The notes: generated by a model not told the origin, from the letters alone. Counted from the first letter of the stretch, positions 1 to 8,121 are shown. The stretch is DNA of 64,000 bases from Leptothermofonsia sp049200465 (GCF_049200465.1 NZ_CP120836.1:1426001-1490000), one strand, 5' to 3'. A program made the numbers and translations.

Positions 1-215
1 TGATTGGGGTCATTCCTGACGATGAAAGAGTCATCGTTTCCACCAACAAAGGCGAACCATTAGTTTTGTCAGAAACTCCATCAATGGCAGGCAATGCCTT
101 CGACAACATTGCCCGGCGTCTAGAAGGCGAAAAAGTCGATTTTTTAGACCTCACCCCAACCAACGATGGGTTTTTCTCCAAACTTAAAAAAGTGCTGAAC
201 ACAAAACTTTTCTAA
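1..215 (+). CDS. minD: Septum site-determining ATPase MinD, C-terminal end (partial)
   Basis: Frame 3 is open from the window edge to a TAA at 213-215 and gives about 70 residues. They include 'VIPDDERVIVSTNKGEPLVL' and end in 'FFSKLKKVLNTKLF', which matches the C-terminus of MinD with its amphipathic membrane-targeting helix (alternating K and L/F). MinD is a membrane-associated ParA-type ATPase that positions the division septum with MinC and MinE. The Walker motifs lie outside the window, so identity rests on the tail and on minE following 247 bases downstream. Confidence is high because of this context. Confidence 0.9.
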   Translation, partial: IGVIPDDERVIVSTNKGEPLVLSETPSMAGNAFDNIARRLEGEKVDFLDLTPTNDGFFSKLKKVLNTKLF

Positions 216-280
216 AGGTTGGGCCTGGCAAGCTTTGAATATAAAAGCCGCATAAAATTTCCTGCTCTGATACTCGACAT

Positions 281-306
281 CTGACTTGGAGACCTGACTT
301 GGAGAT
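281..306. repeat. Short tandem duplication between minD and minE
   Basis: A unit of about 13 bp containing GACTTGGAGA is repeated head to tail. It is one of many short duplications in the spacers of this window. Confidence 0.7.
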
Positions 307-462
307 CCTCTTTTCCAATTGAGAGATAGATACGGAGGAACTGCCCTTACTGAATCCAACCATGCATTTACCCCTCCACCCTCGCACTGCTCTAACAACG
401 AACAACTAATCACTAACAACTCTTTTAGCCCCTGGTCCCTATTCCCTCACTTCACCTGCCCC

Positions 463-885
463 ATGTTGCTTGAATTTCTCGAACGCCTGTTTTCTCGCCC
501 TGGTGACAGCAGCCGCCAGCAAGTAAAAAATCGCCTCAAGCTGGTTCTGGCCCACGATCGCACGGATATCACACCAGAAGCACTGGAAGCCATGCGGAAG
601 GAAATTCTTGCTGTTGTTTCCCGCTATGTTGAACTGGATACGCAGGCGATGGAGTTTTCACTGGAAAGCAACCAGCGAACAACCGCACTTATTGCTAACT
701 TACCCATTCGGCGGGTCCGTTCTGAACCTGATCCTTTTGTTGAACCAGTTGAATCGGCCATGCCCGAAACTGAAATGGACTCCCTGGATCTTGAACTTTC
801 TCTAGCTGATGTGGAAAATGCTTTCGATCAGGCAGAATCGACAACTCCTGAAACTGAGCCAACAAAGATCGAACCTTTTACCTGA
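463..885 (+). CDS. minE: Cell division topological specificity factor MinE with long acidic tail
   Basis: The ATG at 463 begins 'MLLEFLERLFSR', the expected MinE N-terminus. It is followed by the anti-MinCD helix region ('VKNRLKLVLAHDRT', about residues 23-36) and the topological specificity domain. MinE stimulates MinD ATPase and drives it off the membrane at midcell. A longer open frame begins at 319, but its added residues are low-complexity spacer sequence. The product is 140 aa against about 88 in E. coli. The extra 50 or so residues, rich in E, P, T and D, form an acidic and probably disordered tail. The gene follows minD on the same strand. Confidence 0.92.
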   Translation: MLLEFLERLFSRPGDSSRQQVKNRLKLVLAHDRTDITPEALEAMRKEILAVVSRYVELDTQAMEFSLESNQRTTALIANLPIRRVRSEPDPFVEPVESAMPETEMDSLDLELSLADVENAFDQAESTTPETEPTKIEPFT

Positions 886-999
886 GAGGATCTTTCAAGA
901 GTCCTACTACCTGTGACAGAATACTCAGATCCCCCTGTATCTTCAGAAGCTACGCTCTACGCACAAGTGATTCGTTTCTGCTCAAAGCTTTTCAAACCT

Positions 1000-1088
1000 G
1001 CCCCCTACCAGTATCCCATCACCCATCCACTCATCCACCCATTTACTCCCTCCCCCCCTTACTCCTCCCATCTCTCCCCTAACAACTC
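1000..1088. repeat. Low-complexity C/T-rich spacer
   Basis: This is a run of CATCCACCCAT-, CTCC- and CCCC-type words directly before the aroE start. The same composition recurs near 3340-3470, 51935-52036, 49440-49600, 62255-62400 and 62985-63095. It also appears inside purL and the nSTAND gene. Confidence 0.6.
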
Positions 1089-1973
1089 GTGATCACTGGC
1101 AAAACTAAGCTTTTGGGCGTCATTGGTTATCCAATTGAGCATTCTCTATCGCCTGTAATGCATAATGCAGCCATCGCCCGGTTGGGAGTGGACTACGTGT
1201 ATCTGCCATTTTCCATTCACCCAAAAGATTTAAAGTCAGCAGTGAACGGCTTCGCTGCCATTGGTTTGCAGGGTTTCAGCATTACAATTCCTCACAAACA
1301 GGCAATTCTACCACTGCTTTCAGAGGTGACGGATGTAGCAACAGCGGTTGGTGCAGTCAACACAGTTTGGCGCACTGAAGCGGGTTGGAGCGGTACTAAT
1401 ACTGATGTTGAAGGATTCCTGGCTCCATTGAGAGAACTGGAGCGGGATTGGTCTGAAGCGGTCGCTGTAATTTTAGGCAATGGAGGAGCATCGAGGGCAG
1501 TAGTGGCTGGCTGTCACCAGTTAGGCTGCGCTGAAATTCATGTGGTTGGACGGGATGGAGAAAAGCTGGAGGAGTTTTTGAAAAGCTGGATGAATTCTCC
1601 CCTTGGTATCAATCTGAAAGTCCATACATGGAAGAACTTACCAGAACTGTTACCCAATGCAAATTTGCTGGTCAATACTACACCCGTGGGGATGGCTCCC
1701 CAGGTAGAGCGATCGCCCCTCAGTCCCGCCGAAGTGGATCTGCTATCCACCCACCTCATTGCCTACGACCTGATTTACACACCCAACCCCACCCTGTTTC
1801 TGAAACAAGCGAAAGAAAAGGGTGCGATCGCCCTTGATGGTTTAGAAATGCTCGTCCAGCAAGGAGCTGCGGCCCTACGTATCTGGCTGCAACAGGATGT
1901 CCCGGTAGACGTGATGCGGCGATCGCTTCAGGAGTATTTGGGTCTTCCCTTTTCCCTTTCTGCGATAGGATAA
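1089..1973 (+). CDS. aroE: Shikimate dehydrogenase (NADP+)
   Basis: The product is 294 aa from a GTG start. It reduces 3-dehydroshikimate to shikimate in aromatic amino acid biosynthesis. Visible family motifs are the shikimate-binding 'SLSPVMHN' (from residue 19), the catalytic lysine K70 in 'TIPHK', N91, D106 in 'GTNTDVEGF', the Rossmann loop 'ILGNGGASRAVV' and 'NTTPVGM'. Length and motif order are normal for AroE. The gene lies between minE and a small conserved gene on the same strand and has no obvious Shine-Dalgarno. The sequence just upstream is C-rich low-complexity spacer. Confidence 0.96.
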   Translation: MITGKTKLLGVIGYPIEHSLSPVMHNAAIARLGVDYVYLPFSIHPKDLKSAVNGFAAIGLQGFSITIPHKQAILPLLSEVTDVATAVGAVNTVWRTEAGWSGTNTDVEGFLAPLRELERDWSEAVAVILGNGGASRAVVAGCHQLGCAEIHVVGRDGEKLEEFLKSWMNSPLGINLKVHTWKNLPELLPNANLLVNTTPVGMAPQVERSPLSPAEVDLLSTHLIAYDLIYTPNPTLFLKQAKEKGAIALDGLEMLVQQGAAALRIWLQQDVPVDVMRRSLQEYLGLPFSLSAIG

Positions 1974-1995
1974 ATACAGTTAACAGGTCTTAACA

Positions 1996-2319
1996 ATGGT
2001 AGAGCGTCCCATTAAGAAGTCTGAGCGCCAGGCAAAAGCGGCGGCTGGCGAAGGTGAGACTCATCTCAGTTCTGAGCCAGCGAGAGAGCCGCGCAGTCAC
2101 GATCGCGATCGTGGTAAGGGCAAAGGCAAAGGTAAAAAAGGTTCCCATCGGGGGGAAAAGGAGAAACCCAAACAGGCGATTAACCCTGCTTTGATGCGCG
2201 GTCCTAAACCTGAAAGGCCCAAACCTCCTGTTGAAGAGCCAGCCCCGGAGACAGAAGAGACAACGTCTGAAACAGTTGAGGAACCAACGACCGCGGACAC
2301 GGCGACTGAGGAAGCATAG
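1996..2319 (+). CDS. Small basic/acidic hypothetical protein
   Basis: A 107-residue product begins 23 bases after aroE, so it is probably co-transcribed. It has a strongly basic, G/K-rich middle ('RGKGKGKGKKG') followed by a P/E/T-rich acidic tail. No domain, signal peptide or membrane segment is visible. It resembles the low-complexity small proteins often found next to aroE in cyanobacteria, but no function can be given. Its TAG stop lies inside an 11-bp perfect tandem duplication (2315-2336), so the 3' end of the frame may have been altered recently. Confidence 0.6.
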   Translation: MVERPIKKSERQAKAAAGEGETHLSSEPAREPRSHDRDRGKGKGKGKKGSHRGEKEKPKQAINPALMRGPKPERPKPPVEEPAPETEETTSETVEEPTTADTATEEA

Positions 2320-2336
2320 GAGACTCATAGGAGACT
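2315..2336. repeat. 11-bp perfect tandem duplication over a stop codon
   Basis: CATAGGAGACT occurs twice head to tail. The first copy contains the TAG stop of the preceding gene. Confidence 0.85.
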
Positions 2337-2378
2337 GTTGAAAATCCCTGTAGAGTTCCCTAAGAGAGCTTGCTTACT

Positions 2379-3221
2379 TCATTCATGCACAGTACCATCC
2401 GGCATAATCGTCCCCGACAGGTTGGCTCCCGTCAGTTTGACCATGACGCGGTTGGGATAACCAATTTGGGCACCCGTCAGGTCAGCTCCGCTCAGGTCAG
2501 CTCCGCTGAGGTCAGCACCAATCAAATTGCAACTCCTTAAATTCGCCCGGCGCAGATTTGCTTGAAGCAAGTTCGCCCGAAACAGGTTGGCTCGTTGCAG
2601 GTTTGCTCCGCTCAGATTGACGTGGTGCAGAAAAGCATCGCTCAGGTTGGTATTACTTAAATTAGCGTTACTCAAGTTTCTGCCAGAAAGGTCTTTCTCA
2701 CACAGATTTTGCCCACTCAAATCAACGCCACTGAGGTCGGGATGGCGACCGTTTGTAGAAGAATAGGGTGGCGTGTGGTGATTGAAGTGGGTGGCCCCCT
2801 CCGGCTGGTAAGAAGTTTGGGTCTGGTAATGGGGTGGCTTCTGGGCCTGGGTATAGGTCTGAGAGTAGGTGCGGGTCTGGGGCTCAGTTTGACGATTGGT
2901 GGCAGATGGGCGTTGAGTTGAATTGGATGAGTGGTAAGACTCGTGGGGGCGGGGATAGGGTTTGTAATGGTGATAGCGGGTAGAATGACGGTTCTGTGAG
3001 GAGTTACCAGAACAATAAGCCCGCAGGTGATCGCGTGCTGAATTCAAATCCTTCAGCTTTTCCTGAGCTTTTTGCAGCAGACGAGGGTTATCTTTGGGGA
3101 TGCGATCAGGGTGCCAGATAAAAACCAGATCTTTATAGGCCTGGTTCACCTCCTCCAGAGATGCGCCAGGCTTGAGTTCCAGGACTTGATAACACCACTC
3201 TAAGTCATTCATTGAAACCAA
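2379..3221 (-). CDS. J-domain protein with C-terminal pentapeptide repeats
   Basis: This 280-residue protein has three parts. Residues 1-70 form a DnaJ-type J domain with the essential HPD motif at H37-P38-D39, which should stimulate the ATPase of an Hsp70 (DnaK). Residues 75-160 are a Q/T/Y/H/P-rich disordered linker. Residues 165-275 are about twenty pentapeptide repeats of the A(N/D)Lxx type ('LSGANLQRANLFRANLLQAN'), which should fold as a right-handed quadrilateral beta-helix. There is no zinc-finger or DnaJ C-terminal domain, so this is a class III-type J protein. The pentapeptide domain may recruit a client or partner (inference). It is convergent with the gene before it and has no clear operon partner. 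Confidence 0.88.
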   Translation of the reverse strand: MVSMNDLEWCYQVLELKPGASLEEVNQAYKDLVFIWHPDRIPKDNPRLLQKAQEKLKDLNSARDHLRAYCSGNSSQNRHSTRYHHYKPYPRPHESYHSSNSTQRPSATNRQTEPQTRTYSQTYTQAQKPPHYQTQTSYQPEGATHFNHHTPPYSSTNGRHPDLSGVDLSGQNLCEKDLSGRNLSNANLSNTNLSDAFLHHVNLSGANLQRANLFRANLLQANLRRANLRSCNLIGADLSGADLSGADLTGAQIGYPNRVMVKLTGANLSGTIMPDGTVHE

Positions 3222-3339
3222 GATAGCACCAATTCCTTACAACCCGGTGTGAAATAACCTGGAAGAATTGAGGAGCGGAAAGAGTTGTTAGTGTTAGTCG
3301 TTTTAGTCGTTACAGAGGGGGAAGGGATAGGGTGATAGG

Positions 3340-3469
3340 GGATGTCAGTTGTTGGTTGACTCCATCACCCATCCGCTCATTCACTCTCTCACTCCTTACT
3401 CCTCCCACTTCTTTACTCCATCACTCCGTACCCCTACCACCCGTCCACCTATCCACCCTCTACCCTGTT
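3340..3469. repeat. Low-complexity C/T-rich spacer
   Basis: CATCACCCATCC-, CTCACTCC- and CACCCGTCCACC-type words fill the space after the universal stress protein gene (which is on the minus strand). The composition matches the other low-complexity tracts in the window. Confidence 0.6.
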
Positions 3470-4324
3470 CTACGCCGCCGGTGTACGGGCCAGGAGAACG
3501 GGACAGTTAGCGTGAACTCGGACGTAATCGGAGAGGGAAGTGCCCAACAGTCGATCTAAATCAGGCAGGACTTTAGCAATGGAGGGACGGCGATCGGGAG
3601 AGCCCAGCATCAGCAGATCCACATTCATCTCTTCGGCAATGCGACAAATTTCTTCACCGGGTCTGCCCGCACTGGTGATGCAGCGGTAGTTCACCCCAGA
3701 CCGTTTCGCTTCCGTGACCGCCGCCGATAGTACTGGATCGCGTTCTGCCTCAGCACCTGTGAGTTCTTTATGCTTGCCGCTCTGATCTGGATCGACATGA
3801 ACCAGAATCAACTGCCCACCTTTAATATCTCGTAGCATGAACAGGGCCAGCTTGAGACACTGTTTGGCAGAGTCCGATTTATCCATTGCAACCATAATCC
3901 GGTTAATCCGCTTGACGTAGATATCGTCTTTAACCAGCAGCATTGGGCGGGAAGACAGTTGAAACACATATTGGCTGACGGAATTTTCCAGGATGGAGAC
4001 GATGCGCGCCAAACCCCGTGATCCCATGATGATCAGGTCAGCATCAATTTCTTCTGCAACTTTGAGCACCACATCCTTGGGTTCACCCTGGCGCAGCAAA
4101 CCACTGACATGACTGGGGTCCAGCTTGAGAGACTGAATTGCGTTGGCTAAAAATCGCCCCCCTGCTTCCCATTTTTCGGTCATCGCATCGGAGGTGACCT
4201 GGGGTGGAACGACATGCAAGACGGTGACATTAGCCCGTTGAATGGAGGGAATTTCCATCAAGGCTTTGAGCATTTCTTCGGAATGTCCAGTGCCGGAGTC
4301 AGCTAGAAGAATTTTCTCTATCAT
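3470..4324 (-). CDS. Tandem universal stress protein (UspA family)
   Basis: Two Usp domains are visible in 284 residues. The first starts 'MIEKILLADSGTGHSEE' and ends in the nucleotide-binding pattern 'IIMGSRGLARIVSILENSVS'. The second starts 'INRIMVAMDKSD' and ends 'LLMLGSPDRR...'. The frame could open at 4372, but the ATG at 4324 is preceded by AAGAGG at a good distance and matches the Usp N-terminus, so it was chosen. In domain 1, GSRG plus S/V residues fits an ATP-binding Usp. Domain 2 has a diverged loop and may not bind nucleotide. The role is general stress adaptation. The gene stands alone and diverges from the thioesterase gene. Confidence 0.9.
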   Translation of the reverse strand: MIEKILLADSGTGHSEEMLKALMEIPSIQRANVTVLHVVPPQVTSDAMTEKWEAGGRFLANAIQSLKLDPSHVSGLLRQGEPKDVVLKVAEEIDADLIIMGSRGLARIVSILENSVSQYVFQLSSRPMLLVKDDIYVKRINRIMVAMDKSDSAKQCLKLALFMLRDIKGGQLILVHVDPDQSGKHKELTGAEAERDPVLSAAVTEAKRSGVNYRCITSAGRPGEEICRIAEEMNVDLLMLGSPDRRPSIAKVLPDLDRLLGTSLSDYVRVHANCPVLLARTPAA

Positions 4325-4872
4325 TGCTTTGCCTCTTAAATTCAGTTGAATTCTGTTGACCTGCATATTCAAGCATCGGCTGAAGGGAAGTGGCGATTGC
4401 AGTCAACAATCGTGATCCTCGTGTTCAAAGTCTGGGAGAAAAACCGATTGACTCTGTCTTCGATAAACCAGGCTTATCATTAAACTCTCACGAGAGCCTC
4501 TTCAGTCGATGTTTCTAATGGGTAATTATACTTTTAATGAAACCTGATATTTGTATTTTCAACCCTATAAAATACCTCCAAATTTGTAAAGAAGTATCAA
4601 TTTTTCTCATTCCAATTTTCTAACTTAAAGGTCAGCTCTAGAAAAACAAATCATAAAGATTTTTGTTACACTTATTTGCTAGAAATGGCCTGGAATAGCT
4701 AGCTCACTCTATTATTTCAATCAATTTGTATCAATCGATCCCACTTTTAATGGGGTGCTCAAAATATAATCTAAATATGAGTACTCAAAATATGAGTACT
4801 CAGTCTCTTAAACAAAGGAAAACCGGGTGTCAAACTTAATCTCAAGTCTCGCCTTATTAAGTTATCGATTGC
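4325..4872. other. AT-rich divergent intergenic region
   Basis: This 548-base region separates the divergent Usp and thioesterase genes, so it should hold both promoters. It is clearly more AT-rich than its surroundings at 4500-4720. A 14-bp unit containing the palindrome GAGTACTC is duplicated at 4774-4802. No promoter or operator could be assigned with confidence, and no coding frame was seen. Confidence 0.5.
4774..4802. repeat. 14-bp tandem duplication carrying GAGTACTC palindromes
   Basis: AAATATGAGTACTC occurs twice with one A between the copies. It lies about 70 bases upstream of the thioesterase start, so the paired palindromes could act as an operator, but nothing else supports this. 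Confidence 0.7.
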
Positions 4873-5370
4873 ATGACAGACAAGCCTACGGATCCGTCCC
4901 AACAGCTACCTACAGTTGCCATTCAAAACGCGCTCCAGGTTCCTTCCGACAACTGGTTTGAATATCCTGTCACAGCCCACCCCCATCATACGGACTACGG
5001 TGGAGTCGTCTGGCATGGTTCCTATGTGGCATGGATGGAGGAGGCGCGGGTTGAATGCTTACGCTCCATTGGGGTTGATTACGCAAAGCTGGTTGCTCTG
5101 GGTTGTGAATTGCGCGTGGTTGAGCTTTCCATCCGCTATCGTCAGCCAGTTTTGATGGGGATGACAGCGATTGTGAAAACCCGCATTGCAAAGATAGCGG
5201 GAGTCCGCATTCCTGTAGACTACGAAATTCGATCGCCCGATGGGCAGGATTTGTTTGTAACAGCCCGTGTCACGCTGGTGCCCGTAGAGCAGGAACGGGG
5301 TAAGATTCTACGCCAGCTACCGCTGGGTTTAAAGGATGCTTTGTTGAAGTTGACTGCTGGGCTTGGTTGA
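4873..5370 (+). CDS. Hot-dog fold acyl-CoA thioesterase (YbgC/4HBT type)
   Basis: The product is 165 aa. The region 'VTAHPHHTDYGGVVWHGSYVAWMEEAR' has the active-site pattern of the 4-hydroxybenzoyl-CoA thioesterase/YbgC family, with an aspartate before YGG and a following HxxY. 'LRVVELSIRYRQPVLMG' is the typical second half. It should hydrolyse an acyl-CoA or aryl-CoA, but the substrate cannot be read from the sequence. In cyanobacteria this fold includes the DHNA-CoA thioesterase of phylloquinone synthesis, one possible role among others. About 30 N-terminal residues before the domain are not conserved-looking. Its stop lies inside a 39-bp sequence that recurs at 39261. Confidence 0.85.
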   Translation: MTDKPTDPSQQLPTVAIQNALQVPSDNWFEYPVTAHPHHTDYGGVVWHGSYVAWMEEARVECLRSIGVDYAKLVALGCELRVVELSIRYRQPVLMGMTAIVKTRIAKIAGVRIPVDYEIRSPDGQDLFVTARVTLVPVEQERGKILRQLPLGLKDALLKLTAGLG

Positions 5371-5403
5371 CTGACAAAAGTGGAAGGGAAGGGAGACTCA
5401 GCC
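5365..5403. repeat. 39-bp dispersed repeat, copy 1
   Basis: This begins GGTTGACTGACAAAAGTGG and spans the stop codon of the thioesterase gene. It matches 39261-39299 with one mismatch (GAGACTC against GAAACTC). Confidence 0.85.
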
Positions 5404-5411
5404 CTGATAGC

Positions 5412-5588
5412 CTAAAGACCTAGGCCAAGGAGAATGCAGGTCAAAACGACGTCCCGGATCGAGAACAGTACTTCGGCGGTGGCCGCACCGTTGTACAGCG
5501 AGGTCGAAGGCTGCACCACGTACAACGGGCAAATGGTGAGCCATATGCCGACGAGTGCCAGTCCAAAAGCACTTGTCATGCGCCGCAT
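5412..5588 (-). CDS. Possible small two-helix membrane protein
   Basis: The frame is open from 5804, but only the last 58 residues look like protein. They begin 'MRRMTSAFGLALVGIWLTI' and end in a second hydrophobic stretch 'VVLTCILLGLGL'. The upstream part of the frame is translated repeat sequence. There is no clear Shine-Dalgarno. It could be a small cyanobacterial membrane protein or the tail of a gene truncated by the repeat insertion. Confidence 0.4.
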   Translation of the reverse strand: MRRMTSAFGLALVGIWLTICPLYVVQPSTSLYNGAATAEVLFSIRDVVLTCILLGLGL

Positions 5589-5610
5589 TCTTAGATGGTT
5601 CACAGATACG

Positions 5611-5645
5611 CTCCCGAACTGTCTATTGCTCCCGAACTGTCTATT
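5611..5645. repeat. 17-bp tandem duplication
   Basis: CTCCCGAACTGTCTATT occurs twice with one base between the copies, just outside a repeat of the TATAGC class. Confidence 0.85.
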
Positions 5646-5658
5646 TATTTGTGTTATG

Positions 5659-5769
5659 GCTCTACGCGGGTGCGTTAAGACATTGGAATTAGAGAGGGAG
5701 TGGGGGCTTCGCCCCCAGTCAAGGGTTCCACCCCTACACCCCGTCCTAACCATAATGACTACCGCTATA
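5659..5769. repeat. MITE-like repeat, family R1, copy 1
   Basis: This begins GCTCTACGCGGGTGCGTTA, carries the perfect hairpin GGGGGCTTCGCCCCC and ends ACCGCTATA. Near-identical copies are at 23324, 62123 and 63767. There is no coding potential. The elements are probably non-autonomous. Confidence 0.85.
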
Positions 5770-5970
5770 TTTGTGGCGCATAACAACTGTTGGTAGTGCA
5801 TCAAAGCGGTGTGGGAAAATTTGTAAAAATTACCGGGAGACCTTCATTTGCCTGTCTTCAGATTTGAGTCAATCAAACCTGAAAACTTTGGTAAGTTATG
5901 AGCCCACATTTCTCTGATTCACGACCCAACTATTTATTTGAATAAAGTTTGAATAAAGGGCTATGGTGTA

Positions 5971-6063
5971 TGTAGCAATCCCATTTGGATTGTGAGAAAG
6001 GAATCCTACGGAATCTTTTCTCACAAAACCTTTCAATCTCACGACTGATTTAGAACTGCTAAT
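5971..6063. repeat. MITE-like repeat, family R3, copy 1
   Basis: This begins TGTAGCAATCCCATTTGG, has an internal inverted repeat of the GAGAAAGGAATCC/GGAATCTTTTCTC kind and ends near AACTGCTAA. Related copies are at 23235, 23454, 26965 (inverted), 30843 (inverted) and 62039. Confidence 0.75.
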
Positions 6064-6224
6064 AACCCTTCGGTTGCTTGGAAATTGTGGTTCGACCCCT
6101 CTATCCCCCTTAAAAGATAAACTTTAAGCACTTTTGATTCGGTTCCCTCCTTGTTAAGAAAAGTTAGGGAGGATCGACTCATAATTTACTAAATGTAACC
6201 AAATGTCAATCGAGGAGCGTACAA

Positions 6225-6734
6225 GTGGGCAAAACCTCGTGGAGTCTAAAGAAGCTTCCAATTCTGTCCCTGTCGCTGCTGCTAGTAGCATACATTAGCT
6301 TCGGCTGGTTCCTATCCGATCCCCGATTTCCAGAATTAAAGGTTTTTCAAATGTCCATCAGCATTCCGATGGTTTTTGCGATCACCTGGATCTGGATCAT
6401 CTGCTCTGCATTCATCAGCCCTTTGACCAGCTTCAACCGCTTCATTGCCCGCTGGTTCACATCGGATACGGTCGCCTTCATGTCAATATTCATGCTGGCA
6501 ATCCTGGCAACCATCATCCTGTTCTGGCTTCACGTCTTTCTCTACATACTGACCATCATTGCAGCAGAAGCACTAGCCAGAGTTGATGTACAGACGGCTG
6601 GGTTTGAAAATTGGCAGGCATTTGTGATCCTACTGCTCGTTTCCCTGACAGGCTTATTCTTAGGTTGGACTGCAAGAGATTATGTGCCAGTTATGATTCA
6701 AGAATTTCTGCCCATGCTGATGGACCAGTCATAA
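6225..6734 (+). CDS. Integral membrane protein of unknown function
   Basis: The 169-residue product starts at GTG 6225 with a GAGGAG Shine-Dalgarno 8 bases upstream. Four hydrophobic segments are visible: residues about 13-30 ('LPILSLSLLLVAYISFGWFL'), 44-62, 82-112 and 131-150. No catalytic motif, cysteine pair or known domain was recognised. It resembles the 'hypothetical membrane protein' class common in filamentous cyanobacteria. It is convergent with a DUF4870 gene, and both terminator candidates of the pair lie in the shared 3' region. Confidence 0.7.
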   Translation: MGKTSWSLKKLPILSLSLLLVAYISFGWFLSDPRFPELKVFQMSISIPMVFAITWIWIICSAFISPLTSFNRFIARWFTSDTVAFMSIFMLAILATIILFWLHVFLYILTIIAAEALARVDVQTAGFENWQAFVILLLVSLTGLFLGWTARDYVPVMIQEFLPMLMDQS

Positions 6735-6754
6735 AAAAGCAGCCAATTGGCTGC
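6733..6754 (-). terminator. Rho-independent terminator on the minus strand
   Basis: Read on the minus strand, GCAGCC-AATT-GGCTGC is followed at once by six T. It would end transcripts from the DUF4870 gene at 6972-7319 after about 230 bases of 3' UTR, next to the stop codon of the opposite gene. Confidence 0.65.
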
Positions 6755-6927
6755 CTGTCATTAGTGCATGAGTACAGTCAGTCTAATCAGATTGAGGCTT
6801 CATCAAAGTCCTGGTTGCAGTTTTCGATACGTTTGCAAGGACAATGAGAAAACCGTCACATGAATAGGAGAAACATCTACAAAAGTCTTGCACACTAAAT
6901 AGCAACTAAGCGTTTAACTGTCTCAAC

Positions 6928-6967
6928 TGCCCCACAGAGTCTCGCCTGCGGGGCAATTTATTTTTTC
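6928..6967 (+). terminator. Rho-independent terminator on the plus strand
   Basis: The stem TGCCCCaCAG / CTGcGGGGCA (one mismatch) is followed by ATTTATTTTTT. It probably terminates the membrane protein gene ending at 6734. Confidence 0.65.
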
Positions 6968-6971
6968 AACA

Positions 6972-7319
6972 CTAAAACGGACGGAAAATGAACGGATAGC
7001 GGAATGGTTTATCTGCTTGATTGAAGCAATGAATAATTGCCCAAATTGTTAGCCCCCAGTGAACAAGCCACCAGATCCCTCCTGCCAGCCCAAAAGTGAT
7101 GAAAGATAGAGGAATCAGAATGACTCCGTACAGCCATACATTAAAGTGAAAATTGATTGCTTCCTTCGCATTATCCTTCACAACTGGATCGTTAGATATA
7201 AACAGGAGCGCAATGGGAATGCCAATTGAAATAATTAGTCCACTAAAAAAAATTGACCCGTGGGCTAGAGCAGACAATAGTTTACGCTTGTCGGTATCGT
7301 ATACTTCGGGGGTTTGCAT
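6972..7319 (-). CDS. DUF4870 membrane protein, paralogue 1
   Basis: The 115 residues show 'KRKLLSALAHGSIFFSG', 'DPVVKDNAKEAINFHFNVWL' and a C-terminal tryptophan-rich helix, the pattern of the DUF4870 (Tic20-like) family. Three to four membrane helices are predicted by eye. The frame extends to 7337, but the ATG at 7319 has GAGG 8 bases upstream and was preferred. The function is unknown. It lies 110 bases downstream of a paralogue on the same strand, so the two probably arose by local duplication. Confidence 0.8.
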   Translation of the reverse strand: MQTPEVYDTDKRKLLSALAHGSIFFSGLIISIGIPIALLFISNDPVVKDNAKEAINFHFNVWLYGVILIPLSFITFGLAGGIWWLVHWGLTIWAIIHCFNQADKPFRYPFIFRPF

Positions 7320-7429
7320 TGGCAGCCTCGCATCCACTGAGGTTTCACTACATTGCCAATATACAGCGATCGCCGCGATTCCAGTCGGGTGAGAACACGA
7401 ATTTTGAGGGCGGGTTTACCGAAGAGTTT

Positions 7430-7765
7430 TTACACAATCCGCAAAATGAAGGGATAGCGGTAGGGCTTTGTTGGATTGGATGCACAATGAACAATCGCCA
7501 CAATTGGCATCAAAATACTGATAATCCATAAAATAATCAGCAAAGGAATGCCAATTGCAACAAAAATCAGTAACGAAAAAACAATGCCATAAAGATAAAG
7601 ATTGATGTGAAAATTAATCGACTCTTTGGCGTTTTCTTTCACTACTGAATCGTCATTTAACACCAGAATGGCGATTGGAATTCCCAATGAGACAACTGTA
7701 GGGCTTAAAAAAATCGCCCCATGGCAGAGTGCCGAGAGTAATTTACGAGTATCTAAATCAGTCAT
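7430..7765 (-). CDS. DUF4870 membrane protein, paralogue 2
   Basis: The 111 residues align with the neighbouring gene over most of their length: 'TRKLLSALCHGAIFLSPTVV', 'DSVVKENAKESINFHINLYL' and the shared C-terminal 'KPYRYPFILRIV' against 'KPFRYPFIFRPF'. It has hydrophobic segments at about residues 10-30, 52-72 and 74-92. The NAKE(S/A)INFH signature places both in DUF4870. No Shine-Dalgarno is visible before the ATG. Confidence 0.8.
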   Translation of the reverse strand: MTDLDTRKLLSALCHGAIFLSPTVVSLGIPIAILVLNDDSVVKENAKESINFHINLYLYGIVFSLLIFVAIGIPLLIILWIISILMPIVAIVHCASNPTKPYRYPFILRIV

Positions 7766-7786
7766 AAAATTGGCGTTTTTAGTAGT

Positions 7787-7890
7787 AAGTAGGTAGCCAT
7801 AATTAATTGTAAAGGGGGGAGTAGGGACTGCACCCCCAAGTAGGGAGGTTCACCCCCTCTACCCGGGGAATGATCCTCAATTTAACTGCG
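7787..7890. repeat. MITE-like repeat, family R2, copy 1
   Basis: This begins AAGTAGGTAGCCATAATTAA, has a G-rich/C-rich middle that can fold back, and ends with TCAATTTAACTGCG. Other copies are at 8122, 16978, 31469 and 46118. Confidence 0.8.
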
Positions 7891-8121
7891 TCTGGTACAG
7901 CACAGCGGGAATACGGATACCATTCTGGCTCTCTCCTACTCCTCACTCCCCAACCTAATGGTTACTAGGCTTATATCATCAATGGTTACTAGTGTTCCGT
8001 CAGGAAAATTTTGACGGGTCGAAGACTCGCAAAATTCCACCCTACTCAACAACCTGAATTTTGGCTACCCGTCAATTATTGATTGACTGACTACTAGGCC
8101 TATGTCATTGGGCACTAGCTT

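Noticed and set aside
319..462. Extended N-terminus of MinE
   Set aside because: The added residues are translated low-complexity spacer, and the ATG at 463 gives the standard MinE start.
2709..2921. G/L-rich plus-strand frame inside the J-domain gene
   Set aside because: It is antisense to the Q/T/Y-rich linker of a well-supported protein.
5434..5796. 120-residue plus-strand frame
   Set aside because: Most of it is a translation of the R1 repeat and of a tandem duplication; no domain.
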